DNA of 64,000 bases from Roseobacter sp. HKCCD6576-2 (GCF_013179285.1 NZ_WVNW01000001.1:868001-932000); one strand, 5' to 3'. Shown: positions 45,845 to 54,289, counted from the stretch's first letter. The notes: generated from the sequence alone by a model not told the origin. Program-made: numbers and translations.

Positions 45845-46971
45845 GTCGACATCTCCGATGTTGCGCCGTCCAAGGCTTTTCCAAGGGCCGTCATGAGATG
45901 AGAAAGCTCAACCCCGGCCCATTCCACATCCTCGCGCGCCAGGAAGTCTTTGAGATAGGCCTCGATGGCAGCTTCCGTGGCGGCCACGCCGCGAAATCCT
46001 TGCTCGCACCAGCTGACGCTTTCGATCGGGCGTGGGTGCCAATCTCCATTCAACACCGCGTGGTGGATCACCCCGTCCCGGACGACCAGGCTGGCCCAGA
46101 TCAAGCCGCCCGGTGCCTTTTCCCGCCCATGCCCGACGCGATCTCCGGGGCGCGTGTCGTCACCGAGCCGCAGGGCGAGGCTTTTGCCATAGAACCAGTC
46201 ATCTTGACTGAGCTCTCTGAAAAACGCCCGCGCCGAGGCGCGTTCTGCACCGGTCAGCTCCCCGGGCATCAGATCGGAGACGCCGAACGCCTCGGCCATC
46301 AGATCATGCGACAGGGCGATCAACTCGTCTTCTCCAACGGCACGACCAACCTCTTTTTCGAGATAGGTGAAGCGGGATTGCAGCGTTTTATGCACTTTAT
46401 CGCGGGTTTTTTCCGGTGGCATCGGCATTGCTGTGCCAGCCAGATCAGTGTCGATCCCACTGATATTCAGGAGCAGACGGAAGGTCATGACGCCGTTTTC
46501 GATCTTCACCGAGGTGGGCATAAGTTTCCGCCCCTCCACCTCGACATCATTCAGTGGTCGATACTTTGCGGCGATGCCGAAGCGGCGCTCCAAAACCTCG
46601 GCCATGCTGGTCAGGACCCGGGGGAAAGCCAGCCCCGCCGTGACCGGCAAATCGGCATCGGATTGGCGCAGGATCAGTACCAAGAACGCCGACCCTTTGC
46701 CGCCATAGACCGCGCCGCCGCCATTCACCCGGCGCATCACCTGGATGCCCTTCTCATGGCAGAAATCCAGGTCGAGAACCTGGGTTGGGTCTTCATTCAC
46801 GCCAATGGTGATCCCATCATCCTCGAAGAAATTGAGGATCACGGTCGAGGGCACGTCGCCCGCCACAACCGCCTGTTCAATGGCCGGAGATGTCGAGGTG
46901 GAGAACGCAGGGTATGCGTCGCGCGAAATCACCAGGCGCCAGGGGGCATGGGGCATGTGGGTCCTTGTCAT
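45841..46971 (-). CDS. Lipoate-protein ligase A-like protein
   Basis: A BPL/LplA-fold protein (376 aa). The motif RRVNGGGAVYGGKGSAFLVLI is the LplA RRxxGGGAV loop. The usual H-D-x-G-N that follows GAVY is changed to G-G-K-G-S. The Lys of the second motif is kept (NDVEVEGRKLMPTS). The C-terminal third resembles the accessory domain (WFYGKSLALRLGDD...LIWASLVVRDGVI). No lipoyl-domain protein or lipoate synthase is nearby. In this operon it may attach or remove an acyl group by an adenylate chemistry other than lipoylation. Junctions with both neighbours are ATGA overlaps, so it is an integral member. Confidence 0.8.
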   Translation of the reverse strand: MTRTHMPHAPWRLVISRDAYPAFSTSTSPAIEQAVVAGDVPSTVILNFFEDDGITIGVNEDPTQVLDLDFCHEKGIQVMRRVNGGGAVYGGKGSAFLVLILRQSDADLPVTAGLAFPRVLTSMAEVLERRFGIAAKYRPLNDVEVEGRKLMPTSVKIENGVMTFRLLLNISGIDTDLAGTAMPMPPEKTRDKVHKTLQSRFTYLEKEVGRAVGEDELIALSHDLMAEAFGVSDLMPGELTGAERASARAFFRELSQDDWFYGKSLALRLGDDTRPGDRVGHGREKAPGGLIWASLVVRDGVIHHAVLNGDWHPRPIESVSWCEQGFRGVAATEAAIEAYLKDFLAREDVEWAGVELSHLMTALGKALDGATSEMST

Positions 46972-48140
46972 GATCTTTTATCCGTTAGAATTGGGCCGTC
47001 GGGCAGGCGCTCGACCGTGGTCAGATCATCGAGGCTCAGCAAAGTCTGGGTCTTGAAAGCCGCGCTGATGGCTTCGCAGGCCTCAGGCGCGGCTGTGCCC
47101 TCTAGACAGAGGGCGATTTTGTCGCCGGGCGCGAGTGTCAGGGCGTATTTACCGGTTAGATCTGGGTTACCCAAAAGCAAGCTGCCGATTTCGGACGGGA
47201 ACAGCTTCACGCCTTTGACCTTCACCATTTGGTCGGTGCGGCCAAACACGACCTGCGGCAGGCAAACGGTGCGGCCATGAACCGGCGCGGTGCGCTGCAT
47301 TACGGTCAAATCGCCGGTCCGATAGCGCACCAGAGGCATCAGTTCTTTGGTCAGATGGGTCAAAACCAACTCGCCGCGCGTACCATCGGGGACCGGGGCC
47401 AATGTCTCAGGGTCGATCACCTCGGCATGGACCCATTCGTCGAACACATGCACGCCTGTGCCGCTTGGAACGGTTCGCGCGACGGGCAGGATCTCTGAGA
47501 GCGAGAATGCGTCGATCAGCTGCGTGTCCGGCATCGCCGCGCGGACAGCGGCGTAAAGCGTCTTATTCCCGGTAAAGGGTTCGCCACCGGCAAAGAACAC
47601 ACGCGGCGGTGGCATACCTTCGGCGATGGCTTTCAGCGCGAAGGACGGGTTTCCGGCCAAGACCGTCACATGATGATCGCGGCAGATTTGGGCAATCCGC
47701 GCCGGGTCGCCCGGGCCATGCGGAATGGTGGCGACGCCCTGGGCCTCCATCTGCGTCTGATAAAACAGACCAGCCACAAACAGGTGATAACCGAAGGTGA
47801 TCAAACAGGTGTCGCCCGGTCCGATGCCGCAGATGTCCAAATGGCTGCGACAGGCCGCGACCATCTGCTCGATATCGCGTCGGCTGGACAGGACCGGCAT
47901 CAACCCGCCACCGACGGGCGTCATGTTCATCCGTTGCACGGGCACATGCGGGGCCATCGCGCCAAACCCCGGTTGGGCCATCTCGGCTTGCAGGTCCGCC
48001 TTTGTCATCAACGGCACCTGCGCGGCAAACGCCTTGAGTGTGTCAATGCGGCTCGGTAGACGCCCGGCATAAAACGGATGCGCCCCGATGCGATCAAGCA
48101 TCAGGTTCAGCCGGTCGAGCGTCTGCGCATCATCAGCCAT
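46968..48140 (-). CDS. PaaK-like adenylate-forming protein with altered phosphate loop
   Basis: A 390-aa member of the phenylacetate-CoA ligase branch. Later motifs are recognisable: FFAGGEPFTGN, LVRYRTGDLT and FGRTDQMVKVKGVKLFPSEI (hinge and CoA-domain start). The Ser/Thr-rich phosphate loop (SSGTTGKP in PaaK) is replaced by NMTPVGGGLM, and the aromatic-TE motif reads FSLSEI. It is also about 40 residues shorter than PaaK. ATP use is therefore uncertain. A Lys near the end (LTDKRS) could be the C-terminal catalytic Lys. It overlaps the FadJ-like stop by 8 bases and the LplA-like start by 4. Confidence 0.8.
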   Translation of the reverse strand: MADDAQTLDRLNLMLDRIGAHPFYAGRLPSRIDTLKAFAAQVPLMTKADLQAEMAQPGFGAMAPHVPVQRMNMTPVGGGLMPVLSSRRDIEQMVAACRSHLDICGIGPGDTCLITFGYHLFVAGLFYQTQMEAQGVATIPHGPGDPARIAQICRDHHVTVLAGNPSFALKAIAEGMPPPRVFFAGGEPFTGNKTLYAAVRAAMPDTQLIDAFSLSEILPVARTVPSGTGVHVFDEWVHAEVIDPETLAPVPDGTRGELVLTHLTKELMPLVRYRTGDLTVMQRTAPVHGRTVCLPQVVFGRTDQMVKVKGVKLFPSEIGSLLLGNPDLTGKYALTLAPGDKIALCLEGTAAPEACEAISAAFKTQTLLSLDDLTTVERLPDGPILTDKRS

Positions 48141-50280
48141 AAAGCGATTTGCCCTCGGCAGCTAAGGCCACAAGGCGTGGCGGCGGGGTGAAGCGCGGCC
48201 CGTGCAGTTTGGCCAAGCGCTCGCCCTCGGCGACAAATGCCGCAACACCGCCCTCTTGATCGATGTAAGACATCACGCCGCCGGTCCAGGACGGATGGCT
48301 CCAGCCCAATTGCGAGCCCACATCGGCCATTCGCGGATCGTCGATCACGCCTTCATCCCAGGCCCGCGCCGCTTCGGTTGCTTGGATGTGCAAGAACCGC
48401 TGCCGGAGCGCTTTTGGGTCGGGTTGATCGGCGGCGACAGGATACAGATCGGCCAGCCCAGCCCAAAGATGGCGCGGGCCCTCCTCCGGATAGTCATAAA
48501 ACCCGGCTTTCGCGCGGCGGCCGATCCGGCCCATCTCGACAAACTGTGAGACAACGGCGAAATCGGATCCTTCAATCCAATCCGCGCCCAGATCGTCGCG
48601 CTCCTGGCTGCGGATGCGCAGCATGGTTTCCTGGCTGATCTCATCGGCCATCGCCAAGGGGCCAAGCGGATAGCCCGCCTGACGCCCCGAGTTTTCGATC
48701 AGCGCGGGCTCAACGCCCTCGCACAGCATCGCAAGGCCTTCGTTGATATAGGTCGAGAACACGCGAGAGGTGAAAAAGCCGCGCCCATCCCGAACAACGA
48801 TCGGGATTTTGCCAAGCGTCTTGGCCAGGTCCAAAGCCTGGGCATGGGCCGCGGCACCAGTGGCATCGCCCAAGATAATCTCAACGAGCGCCATGCGCGG
48901 CACCGGGCTGAAGAAATGCATGCCGATAAAGCGGTCCGGCGCGGGTGAGGCCTCGGCCAGCCCGGTGATCGGCAGTTTTGAGGTGTTGCTGGCAAAGAGC
49001 ACATCCGGGCCTGTGGCGGCGAGCGCCGCGCGGGTGACCTCAGCCTTGACGCTCCGATCTTCATAGACGGCCTCGATAATCGCGTCGCAGCCCGACAGCG
49101 CGGCCATATCGCTGACCGGGTCGATCCGGCCAAGCGCCGCGCTGGCGGCCTCGGATGTCAGCTTGCCGCGTGTCACGGATTTCTCCATCGACTTGGCGGC
49201 GGCCTGATACCCGGCGCGGGCCGCCTCAACATCGCGGTCGAGCAGCACAACCGAGAGGCCTTTGCGCGCGGCAACCTCGGCCAAGCCGCTACCCATCAAC
49301 CCCGCGCCCAAAATACCGATCTTTTTGGGTGCGAACCGGGGGATGTCGGCGGGACGGGTTGCCGCCTTACGTGCCGCCGTCATCGAGAAAAACGAGCGAA
49401 TCCGGTTTTGCGCCACATCGCCCCGTGCCAAGCCGGAAAACTGCCGCGCCTCGATCTCGAGCCCAGTGTCGAAGGGGACGCGCAAGCCTTCGAAGAAGCA
49501 GGACAGGATTGCACTTGCGGTCGCATCGTTCGGGCCAGTCTCGGCCTGCGCCTTTCCCCCCGCCTCAATGAATAAGCGATGATTTTGCGGCGCTTCGGGT
49601 CCGCCGCCGGGAATGGAAAATCCGCGTTGATCCCATGGCTTTTGCGGTGCGGGGTTGGCGCTGATCCAGGCTTTGGCCGCCGCGAGCAGGCCGTCAAGCG
49701 GCACAAGATCATCAACCAGCCCGGCCTCATAGGCGGCACCAGGGGATAAGCGGCTGCCGTTCAGCACCAGAGGTAACGCTTTTGCAATGCCGATCATCCG
49801 CCCCAAGCGCTGCGTGCCACCCGCGCCCGGCAGCAGACCCAACGACGCCTCGGGCAGACCGATCACGGCACCCTCGACATCCGCCGCGATCCGGTGATGG
49901 CAAGCCAGGCAAAGCTCAAACCCGCCGCCAAGCGCGGTGCCGTTGATCGCCGCGACAATCGGCTTGCCGCCCAACTCCATCCGCCGCAGCATCGCGCGGA
50001 ACCCATCGGAAAATGCCCGCACCTCAGCGGCCGGTTTCCCGCGCATCTCAGACAAGGCACTGAGATCAGCGCCCGCGATGAACTCCGGCCGATCCGACGC
50101 CAGGATGATCCCGGTCACGGTGTCATCTTCGAGCGCTGCGTCCATCGCGGCGATCAATTCGAGGCGCAAAGGCGGGCTCAAGACATTCATCGGCCGGTCG
50201 GAGACGTCTATGGTCAGCGTGCGAATGCCGGCATCATCGGTTGCGCTGCGCAACAACGGATCAGGGCTCTGTATGGTCAT
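48133..50280 (-). CDS. FadJ/FadB-like bifunctional enoyl-CoA hydratase/3-hydroxyacyl-CoA dehydrogenase
   Basis: A 715-aa fusion. The N-terminal crotonase domain (1-190) has FIAGADLSALSEM and GTALGGGFELCLACHHRI, with the first catalytic Glu in GLPEASLGLLPGAGG. The second Glu expected in the next helix (ALEIIAAG in E. coli FadB) is Pro here (KALPLVLNG), so hydratase activity may be reduced or isomerase-like. The dehydrogenase domain follows: ILGAGLMGSGLAEVA, SNTSKLP, GMHFFSPVPRM with the catalytic His, and two helical C-terminal domains. It heads the seven-gene minus-strand operon; operator copy C is 112 bases upstream. Confidence 0.92.
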   Translation of the reverse strand: MTIQSPDPLLRSATDDAGIRTLTIDVSDRPMNVLSPPLRLELIAAMDAALEDDTVTGIILASDRPEFIAGADLSALSEMRGKPAAEVRAFSDGFRAMLRRMELGGKPIVAAINGTALGGGFELCLACHHRIAADVEGAVIGLPEASLGLLPGAGGTQRLGRMIGIAKALPLVLNGSRLSPGAAYEAGLVDDLVPLDGLLAAAKAWISANPAPQKPWDQRGFSIPGGGPEAPQNHRLFIEAGGKAQAETGPNDATASAILSCFFEGLRVPFDTGLEIEARQFSGLARGDVAQNRIRSFFSMTAARKAATRPADIPRFAPKKIGILGAGLMGSGLAEVAARKGLSVVLLDRDVEAARAGYQAAAKSMEKSVTRGKLTSEAASAALGRIDPVSDMAALSGCDAIIEAVYEDRSVKAEVTRAALAATGPDVLFASNTSKLPITGLAEASPAPDRFIGMHFFSPVPRMALVEIILGDATGAAAHAQALDLAKTLGKIPIVVRDGRGFFTSRVFSTYINEGLAMLCEGVEPALIENSGRQAGYPLGPLAMADEISQETMLRIRSQERDDLGADWIEGSDFAVVSQFVEMGRIGRRAKAGFYDYPEEGPRHLWAGLADLYPVAADQPDPKALRQRFLHIQATEAARAWDEGVIDDPRMADVGSQLGWSHPSWTGGVMSYIDQEGGVAAFVAEGERLAKLHGPRFTPPPRLVALAAEGKSLYG

Positions 50281-50392
50281 TGGTCTTTCCCTAAGATGCG
50301 GTCTTGCGACAAGATATTCCGATAGACGAAATCATATTTCGCAAAAATATCACTCAAGGCAACCCCTTTCTATAAGGATAGAACGGCACTTG

Positions 50393-50407
50393 TTTCGTTC
50401 TGCGAAA
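50393..50407 (+). promoter_or_regulatory. Candidate island operator, copy C
   Basis: TTTCGTTCTGCGAAA, a perfect TTTCG-N5-CGAAA palindrome, lies between the divergent FadJ-like and thiolase genes, 62 bases before the thiolase start. A -10-like TATAGC starts 11 bases after it. An additional TTTCG half-site lies at 50337-50341. Same pattern as copies A and B. Confidence 0.6.
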
Positions 50408-50469
50408 AATGATTTCACTATAGCATCGCATGTGAGATGACCCTGTTGCAACCGAGAAGGAAGACAAAC

Positions 50470-51675
50470 GTGGCCGAAGCCTTCATCTATGACAGTGTGC
50501 GGACCCCGCGCGGCAAGCTGCGCGGCGGCGCGCTGACCTCGATCAGCCCGATTCAATTGGCGGCAACACCGCTCCGGGCCCTGGCCGCGCGGAACGAGTT
50601 GGCCACGGAAGCGGTGGAAGATGTGGTCTATGGCTGTGTCGTGGCGACGGGCGAGCAGGGCGGATGCATCACGCGGGCGGCGGTTTTGGCGGCGGATTGG
50701 GATCAATCGGTCCCAGGCATGCAACTGAGCCGTTTCTGCTCCTCCGGCTTGGAGGCGGTGAATATGGCGGCAGCCCGCGTCATGGCGGGGCAGGCCGATC
50801 TGACGGTTGGCGGCGGTGTCGAAAGCATGAGCCGGGTGCCAATGGGCTCGGATCGCGGCTCCTGGCAGGCGGATCCGCATGAGACCTACGAGACATATTA
50901 CGTGCCGCAAGGTATCTCGGCCGATCTGATCGCCACCAAACATGGCTACACGCGTTACGATCTCGACAGCTTCGCCGCCGAAAGCCAACGCCGGACGGCG
51001 GCGGCGTCGCAGGCCGGGTCTTTCGATGGGTCGATTGTGCCGGTCCATGATCTGAACGGAGACCTGGTGTTGGATCGCGATGAACATCCGCGACCCCAAA
51101 CGACCGTCGAAAGCCTGGGCGCATTGCCGCCCGCCTTCGCCAAAATCGGAGCAGAGAAAGGTTGGGACGCGCGTGCACTGTTACGTTATCCCGAGGTGGA
51201 GCGCATTCAGCACGATCACACGGCAGGCAACTCCTCCGGCATCGTCGATGGCGCGGCGGCGATGCTGATCGGAACCGCCGAGATCGGTCAGCGTTTGGGC
51301 CTGACCCCGCGCGCGCGGATCAGGGCCATGGCGTCGATCGGATCGGAGCCGACAATCATGCTGACCGGCCCAACAGCCGTATCTCAACGGGCGCTGGCCC
51401 GCGCCGGGATGACAGCGGGCGATATTGACCTGTTTGAGATCAACGAAGCCTTCGCCTCGGTGGCGCTGTCCTTTATGGAGGGGGTCGGTGCAGATCACGA
51501 CAAGACAAATATCGATGGCGGCAGCATCGCCATGGGCCACCCCCTCGGCGCGACCGGCGCGATGATCCTCGGCACACTCCTGGACGCGATGGAGCGCAAG
51601 GGGCTAGGCACGGGCCTAGCCACCCTTTGCGTCGGAGGCGGGATGGGCACAGCGACGATCATAGAGCGGCTCTGA
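50470..51675 (+). CDS. Acetyl-CoA acyltransferase (degradative thiolase)
   Basis: A conventional thiolase (401 aa). The nucleophilic Cys is in SRFCSSGLEAVNMA, then the NEAFA motif, the His in MGHPLGATGAMILG and the second Cys in TLCVGGGMGTA. This is the complete degradative set, so it should cleave 3-ketoacyl-CoA to acetyl-CoA and a shortened acyl-CoA. I start it at the GTG at 50470 (VAEAFIYDSVRTP, read as Met) with GAAGGAAG upstream; an ATG 11 codons earlier gives an atypical basic extension. It is divergent from the FadJ-like operon and shares operator copy C with it. Confidence 0.93.
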   Translation: MAEAFIYDSVRTPRGKLRGGALTSISPIQLAATPLRALAARNELATEAVEDVVYGCVVATGEQGGCITRAAVLAADWDQSVPGMQLSRFCSSGLEAVNMAAARVMAGQADLTVGGGVESMSRVPMGSDRGSWQADPHETYETYYVPQGISADLIATKHGYTRYDLDSFAAESQRRTAAASQAGSFDGSIVPVHDLNGDLVLDRDEHPRPQTTVESLGALPPAFAKIGAEKGWDARALLRYPEVERIQHDHTAGNSSGIVDGAAAMLIGTAEIGQRLGLTPRARIRAMASIGSEPTIMLTGPTAVSQRALARAGMTAGDIDLFEINEAFASVALSFMEGVGADHDKTNIDGGSIAMGHPLGATGAMILGTLLDAMERKGLGTGLATLCVGGGMGTATIIERL

Positions 51676-51835
51676 GCCCGAATGGATGTTCCGATTTCGC
51701 GTGTAACCGGATGCCGGGGGATTGGTGCCCTGTAAAAGACTGGGCTGAGCGACGTGCGGCGGAAACGGTCTAAACCGCTCATGTCACAATGCTTTGTGTC
51801 AGGAGCCGCAGGTTGAGCGCGATATTGCAGAGATG

Positions 51836-51909
51836 TGGAGGCGAGTACCGGAATCGAACCGGTGTACACGGATTTGCAATCCGCTGCGTCACCACTCCGC
51901 CAACTCGCC
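51836..51909 (-). tRNA. tRNA-Cys (GCA)
   Basis: A 74-base cloverleaf on the minus strand with CCA encoded. The acceptor stem GGCGAGT pairs with ACTCGCC, the discriminator is U, the T-arm reads GGTTCGATTCC, and the anticodon loop is ATTGCAAAT with anticodon GCA. Confidence 0.95.
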
Positions 51910-52035
51910 CTCCGTGGTGCTGCCCGGAGGTAGCGAATTGGGGGAGACGGTGCAAGCGGTAAAAGCTTCGAACAATCGGCAGGCCAGCGGAGAATGGTCG
52001 CGGTCCCCGCCATAGTTATTGCGAAGTCTGGGCGC

Positions 52036-52067
52036 TTGTGCCATCACGGCACAAACGAAACTATACT
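52036..52067 (+). promoter_or_regulatory. Palindrome plus -10 element upstream of the Pcm-like gene
   Basis: A perfect inverted repeat TTGTGCC-ATCAC-GGCACAA (52036-52054) is followed by a good -10 hexamer TATACT (52062-52067), with the ATG at 52082. The palindrome covers the -35 position, so it looks like a regulator site controlling the Pcm-TolC pair. The regulator is not identified. Confidence 0.5.
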
Positions 52068-52081
52068 CATTGGTTCAGTTC

Positions 52082-52735
52082 ATGACCGACTTCGCGTCCC
52101 GCCGCACAATTATGGTCGACACGCAGGTGCGCCCATCCGATGTGACCAAGTTCCCGATCATCGATGCGATGCTCACCATCCCGCGTGAAGCCTATATGCC
52201 CGATGACAAGTTGGATCTGGCCTATGTCGGTGCGCATGTTGATCTGGCGCCTGGCCGCGTCGTGTTGGACCCGCGTGTTTTGGCAAAAATGCTGGATGCC
52301 CTTGATTTGGAGCCCGGTGATCTGGTGCTCGATATTGGGCCAGGGTTGGGCTATTCCACAGCGATTTTGGCGCGGATGACCGAGGCTGTGGTCGCGGTTG
52401 AGGAAGACCCGACGCTTGCAAAAGAAGCAGAAAACATCCTTGGGCAACAAGGCGTCGACAATGCCGCAGTGATCGAGGCGCCGCTGACAGACGGCAGCGC
52501 GAAGCACGGGCCGTATGACGTGATCTGCATTCAGGGGGCGGTACAAACTCTGCCCGATGCGATCATTGATCAGTTGAAGGAAGGTGGCCGTATCGCCGCT
52601 ATTTTCATGGACGGGGCTTTGGGCGAATGCCGCATTGGCCGCAAGGTTGATGGCCGGATGAACTGGCGGATGGCCTTTAACGCAACGGCGCCGATCTTAT
52701 CCGGTTTCGAAGCAGTGCCGAGTTTCCAATTTTAG
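52082..52735 (+). CDS. Protein-L-isoaspartate O-methyltransferase-like protein
   Basis: A SAM-dependent methyltransferase-like protein (217 aa) of the Pcm family, which repairs isoaspartyl residues in aged proteins. The SAM-binding motif I LVLDIGPGLGYSTAILARM is present, then VVAVEEDPTLAKEAE (motif post-I) and PYDVICIQGAVQTLPDAI. The Ser/Thr-rich substrate loop of true Pcm is weak here, so repair activity is uncertain. The start at MTDFASRRTIM (52082) matches related alphaproteobacterial proteins, which also usually precede a tolC gene. Gap to tolC 43 bases. Confidence 0.82.
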   Translation: MTDFASRRTIMVDTQVRPSDVTKFPIIDAMLTIPREAYMPDDKLDLAYVGAHVDLAPGRVVLDPRVLAKMLDALDLEPGDLVLDIGPGLGYSTAILARMTEAVVAVEEDPTLAKEAENILGQQGVDNAAVIEAPLTDGSAKHGPYDVICIQGAVQTLPDAIIDQLKEGGRIAAIFMDGALGECRIGRKVDGRMNWRMAFNATAPILSGFEAVPSFQF

Positions 52736-52778
52736 ACCAACATTGCGGCCCGCGTCGGGCCATCATGAGGCAGGACAT

Positions 52779-54152
52779 ATGACTCGATCCATTGTTACCG
52801 CGGCGGCTGCTCTAGGGGTTGCCCTGAGCCTTGGTGCGGCACCGAAAGCCGCTCAGGCGGACAACCTGCGCGATGCATTGGGCGATGCTTATGAGAATTC
52901 CAGCATCTTGGAGCAAAACCGCTATCTCCTGCGGTTGCAGGACGAAGGCGTAGCGCGGCAGATTTCGGGTCTGCGTCCGATTGTCAATTTCGTTGCCAAC
53001 AGCAGTTGGAATTCAATCACCGACACCACCACCAACAGCCTGTCTCTGGTCGCAGATCTTCTGATCTACGATAGCGGGGGGACGCGCCGTCTCGTTGATG
53101 CGGCAGAGGAATCTGTTTTGGCGGCGCGGCAGAGCCTGATCGCGCTGGAGCAGCAAGTGCTGCTCGATGCTGTCAGAGCTTATATGAATGTCTGGCGCGA
53201 TATTCAGGTGGTGCAGGTTCGCGAAAGCAACGTGCGGGTCGTGACGCAACAGCTTCGCGCTGCCCGTGACCGCTTCGAGGTTGGAGAGGATACGCGGACA
53301 GATGTGGCGCAGGCCGAGGCCCAACTGGCCGCCGCGCGCTCCGCTCTGGCCGCCGCACGTGGTCAGCTTGAGATCAGCCGGGAACTCTTCACCATCGCGG
53401 TCGGGCGTCCATCTGAGGGCCTTATCGGTCCGGGTGCACTACCGGATTTGCCAGATACCGAGTCCGATGCCGATAGCCTGGCGCGGCAACAGCACCCCAC
53501 CATCCTGGGCTTGCAGCACGAAGTGCGCGCCGATGAGTTTGCTCTGGCTGCCGCCCGGACGGATTATGGCCCCTCTCTCTCGCTTCGCGCGGAAGCTGGG
53601 GAAACCTGGGGCGATCGAAATGATGGCGAAAGCAGCTCGCTCAGCCTAACCCTGACGCAGCCGATCTATCGCGGTGGGCAGCTCTTTTCGCTGGAACGCA
53701 CCGCCATCGCCACACTCAGCGCAACGGAGTTCGAGTTGCAGCAGCAGGTTCGGGTGATCATCCAAACCGTTGGCAATGCTTACGCGCAACTGCGCATCGC
53801 CAATGCGCAAATCCAATCCTCCGATCAACAGATTCGCGCTGCGCGTCTGGCGTTTGAAGGGGTCCGGGAAGAGGCCGCGCTTGGCGCGCGAACCACCCTT
53901 GATGTGTTGGACGCGGAGCAGGATCTTCTGGATGCGCGGATCAGCCGTATCCAGGCGCAGGCTGATCTCTATGTCGGGGCCTATTCGGCGCTTGCCAGTG
54001 TAGGATTGCTGACGGTTGATCATCTTGATCTCGATGTGCCGCAATATGACCCAAGTGCGTATTACAACGCCTATGGCAGCGGACCTCCGCGATCGCCGAC
54101 GGTCCGCGGGGACCGGCTGGACAGCGTGTTGGAGCGTCTTGGCCGCGAGTGA
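52779..54152 (+). CDS. tolC: TolC-family outer membrane efflux/secretion channel
   Basis: An outer-membrane channel (457 aa) for type I secretion or efflux. The signal peptide ends at about residue 27 (KAAQA). The mature protein shows the duplicated TolC pattern: ALGDAYENSSILEQNRYLLR at the start of repeat 1 and long Ala/Gln/Arg helices (QAEAQLAAARSALAAARGQL). Repeat 2 begins near LALAAARTDYGPSLSLRAEAG, and the late GARTTLDVLDAEQDLLDARI block is highly typical. Start at MTRSIVTA (52779). The C-terminal 35 residues are Pro/Tyr/Arg rich and unlikely to be structured. No ABC or membrane-fusion partner genes are adjacent. Confidence 0.93.
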   Translation: MTRSIVTAAAALGVALSLGAAPKAAQADNLRDALGDAYENSSILEQNRYLLRLQDEGVARQISGLRPIVNFVANSSWNSITDTTTNSLSLVADLLIYDSGGTRRLVDAAEESVLAARQSLIALEQQVLLDAVRAYMNVWRDIQVVQVRESNVRVVTQQLRAARDRFEVGEDTRTDVAQAEAQLAAARSALAAARGQLEISRELFTIAVGRPSEGLIGPGALPDLPDTESDADSLARQQHPTILGLQHEVRADEFALAAARTDYGPSLSLRAEAGETWGDRNDGESSSLSLTLTQPIYRGGQLFSLERTAIATLSATEFELQQQVRVIIQTVGNAYAQLRIANAQIQSSDQQIRAARLAFEGVREEAALGARTTLDVLDAEQDLLDARISRIQAQADLYVGAYSALASVGLLTVDHLDLDVPQYDPSAYYNAYGSGPPRSPTVRGDRLDSVLERLGRE

Positions 54153-54289
54153 CAAGGCACTGGCGTAATCTGCCAGGTTCTGCGGATATTGAGCTATCCA
54201 TTGTGTGAGATCGCGGCTGCGGTTATCCTCGCTCCTACAAGAACACCCGCCCATGCGGGGAATCGAGGCGAGTCGAGGAGAGGTTGCGC

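Noticed and set aside
28867-51675. A steroid or bile-acid degradation pathway, suggested by the BASS transporter and the DUF35-thiolase pairing.
   Set aside because: None of the ring-degrading enzymes (ketosteroid dehydrogenases, ring hydroxylases, meta-cleavage enzymes) are present, and BASS proteins carry many other anions. The substrate is left open.
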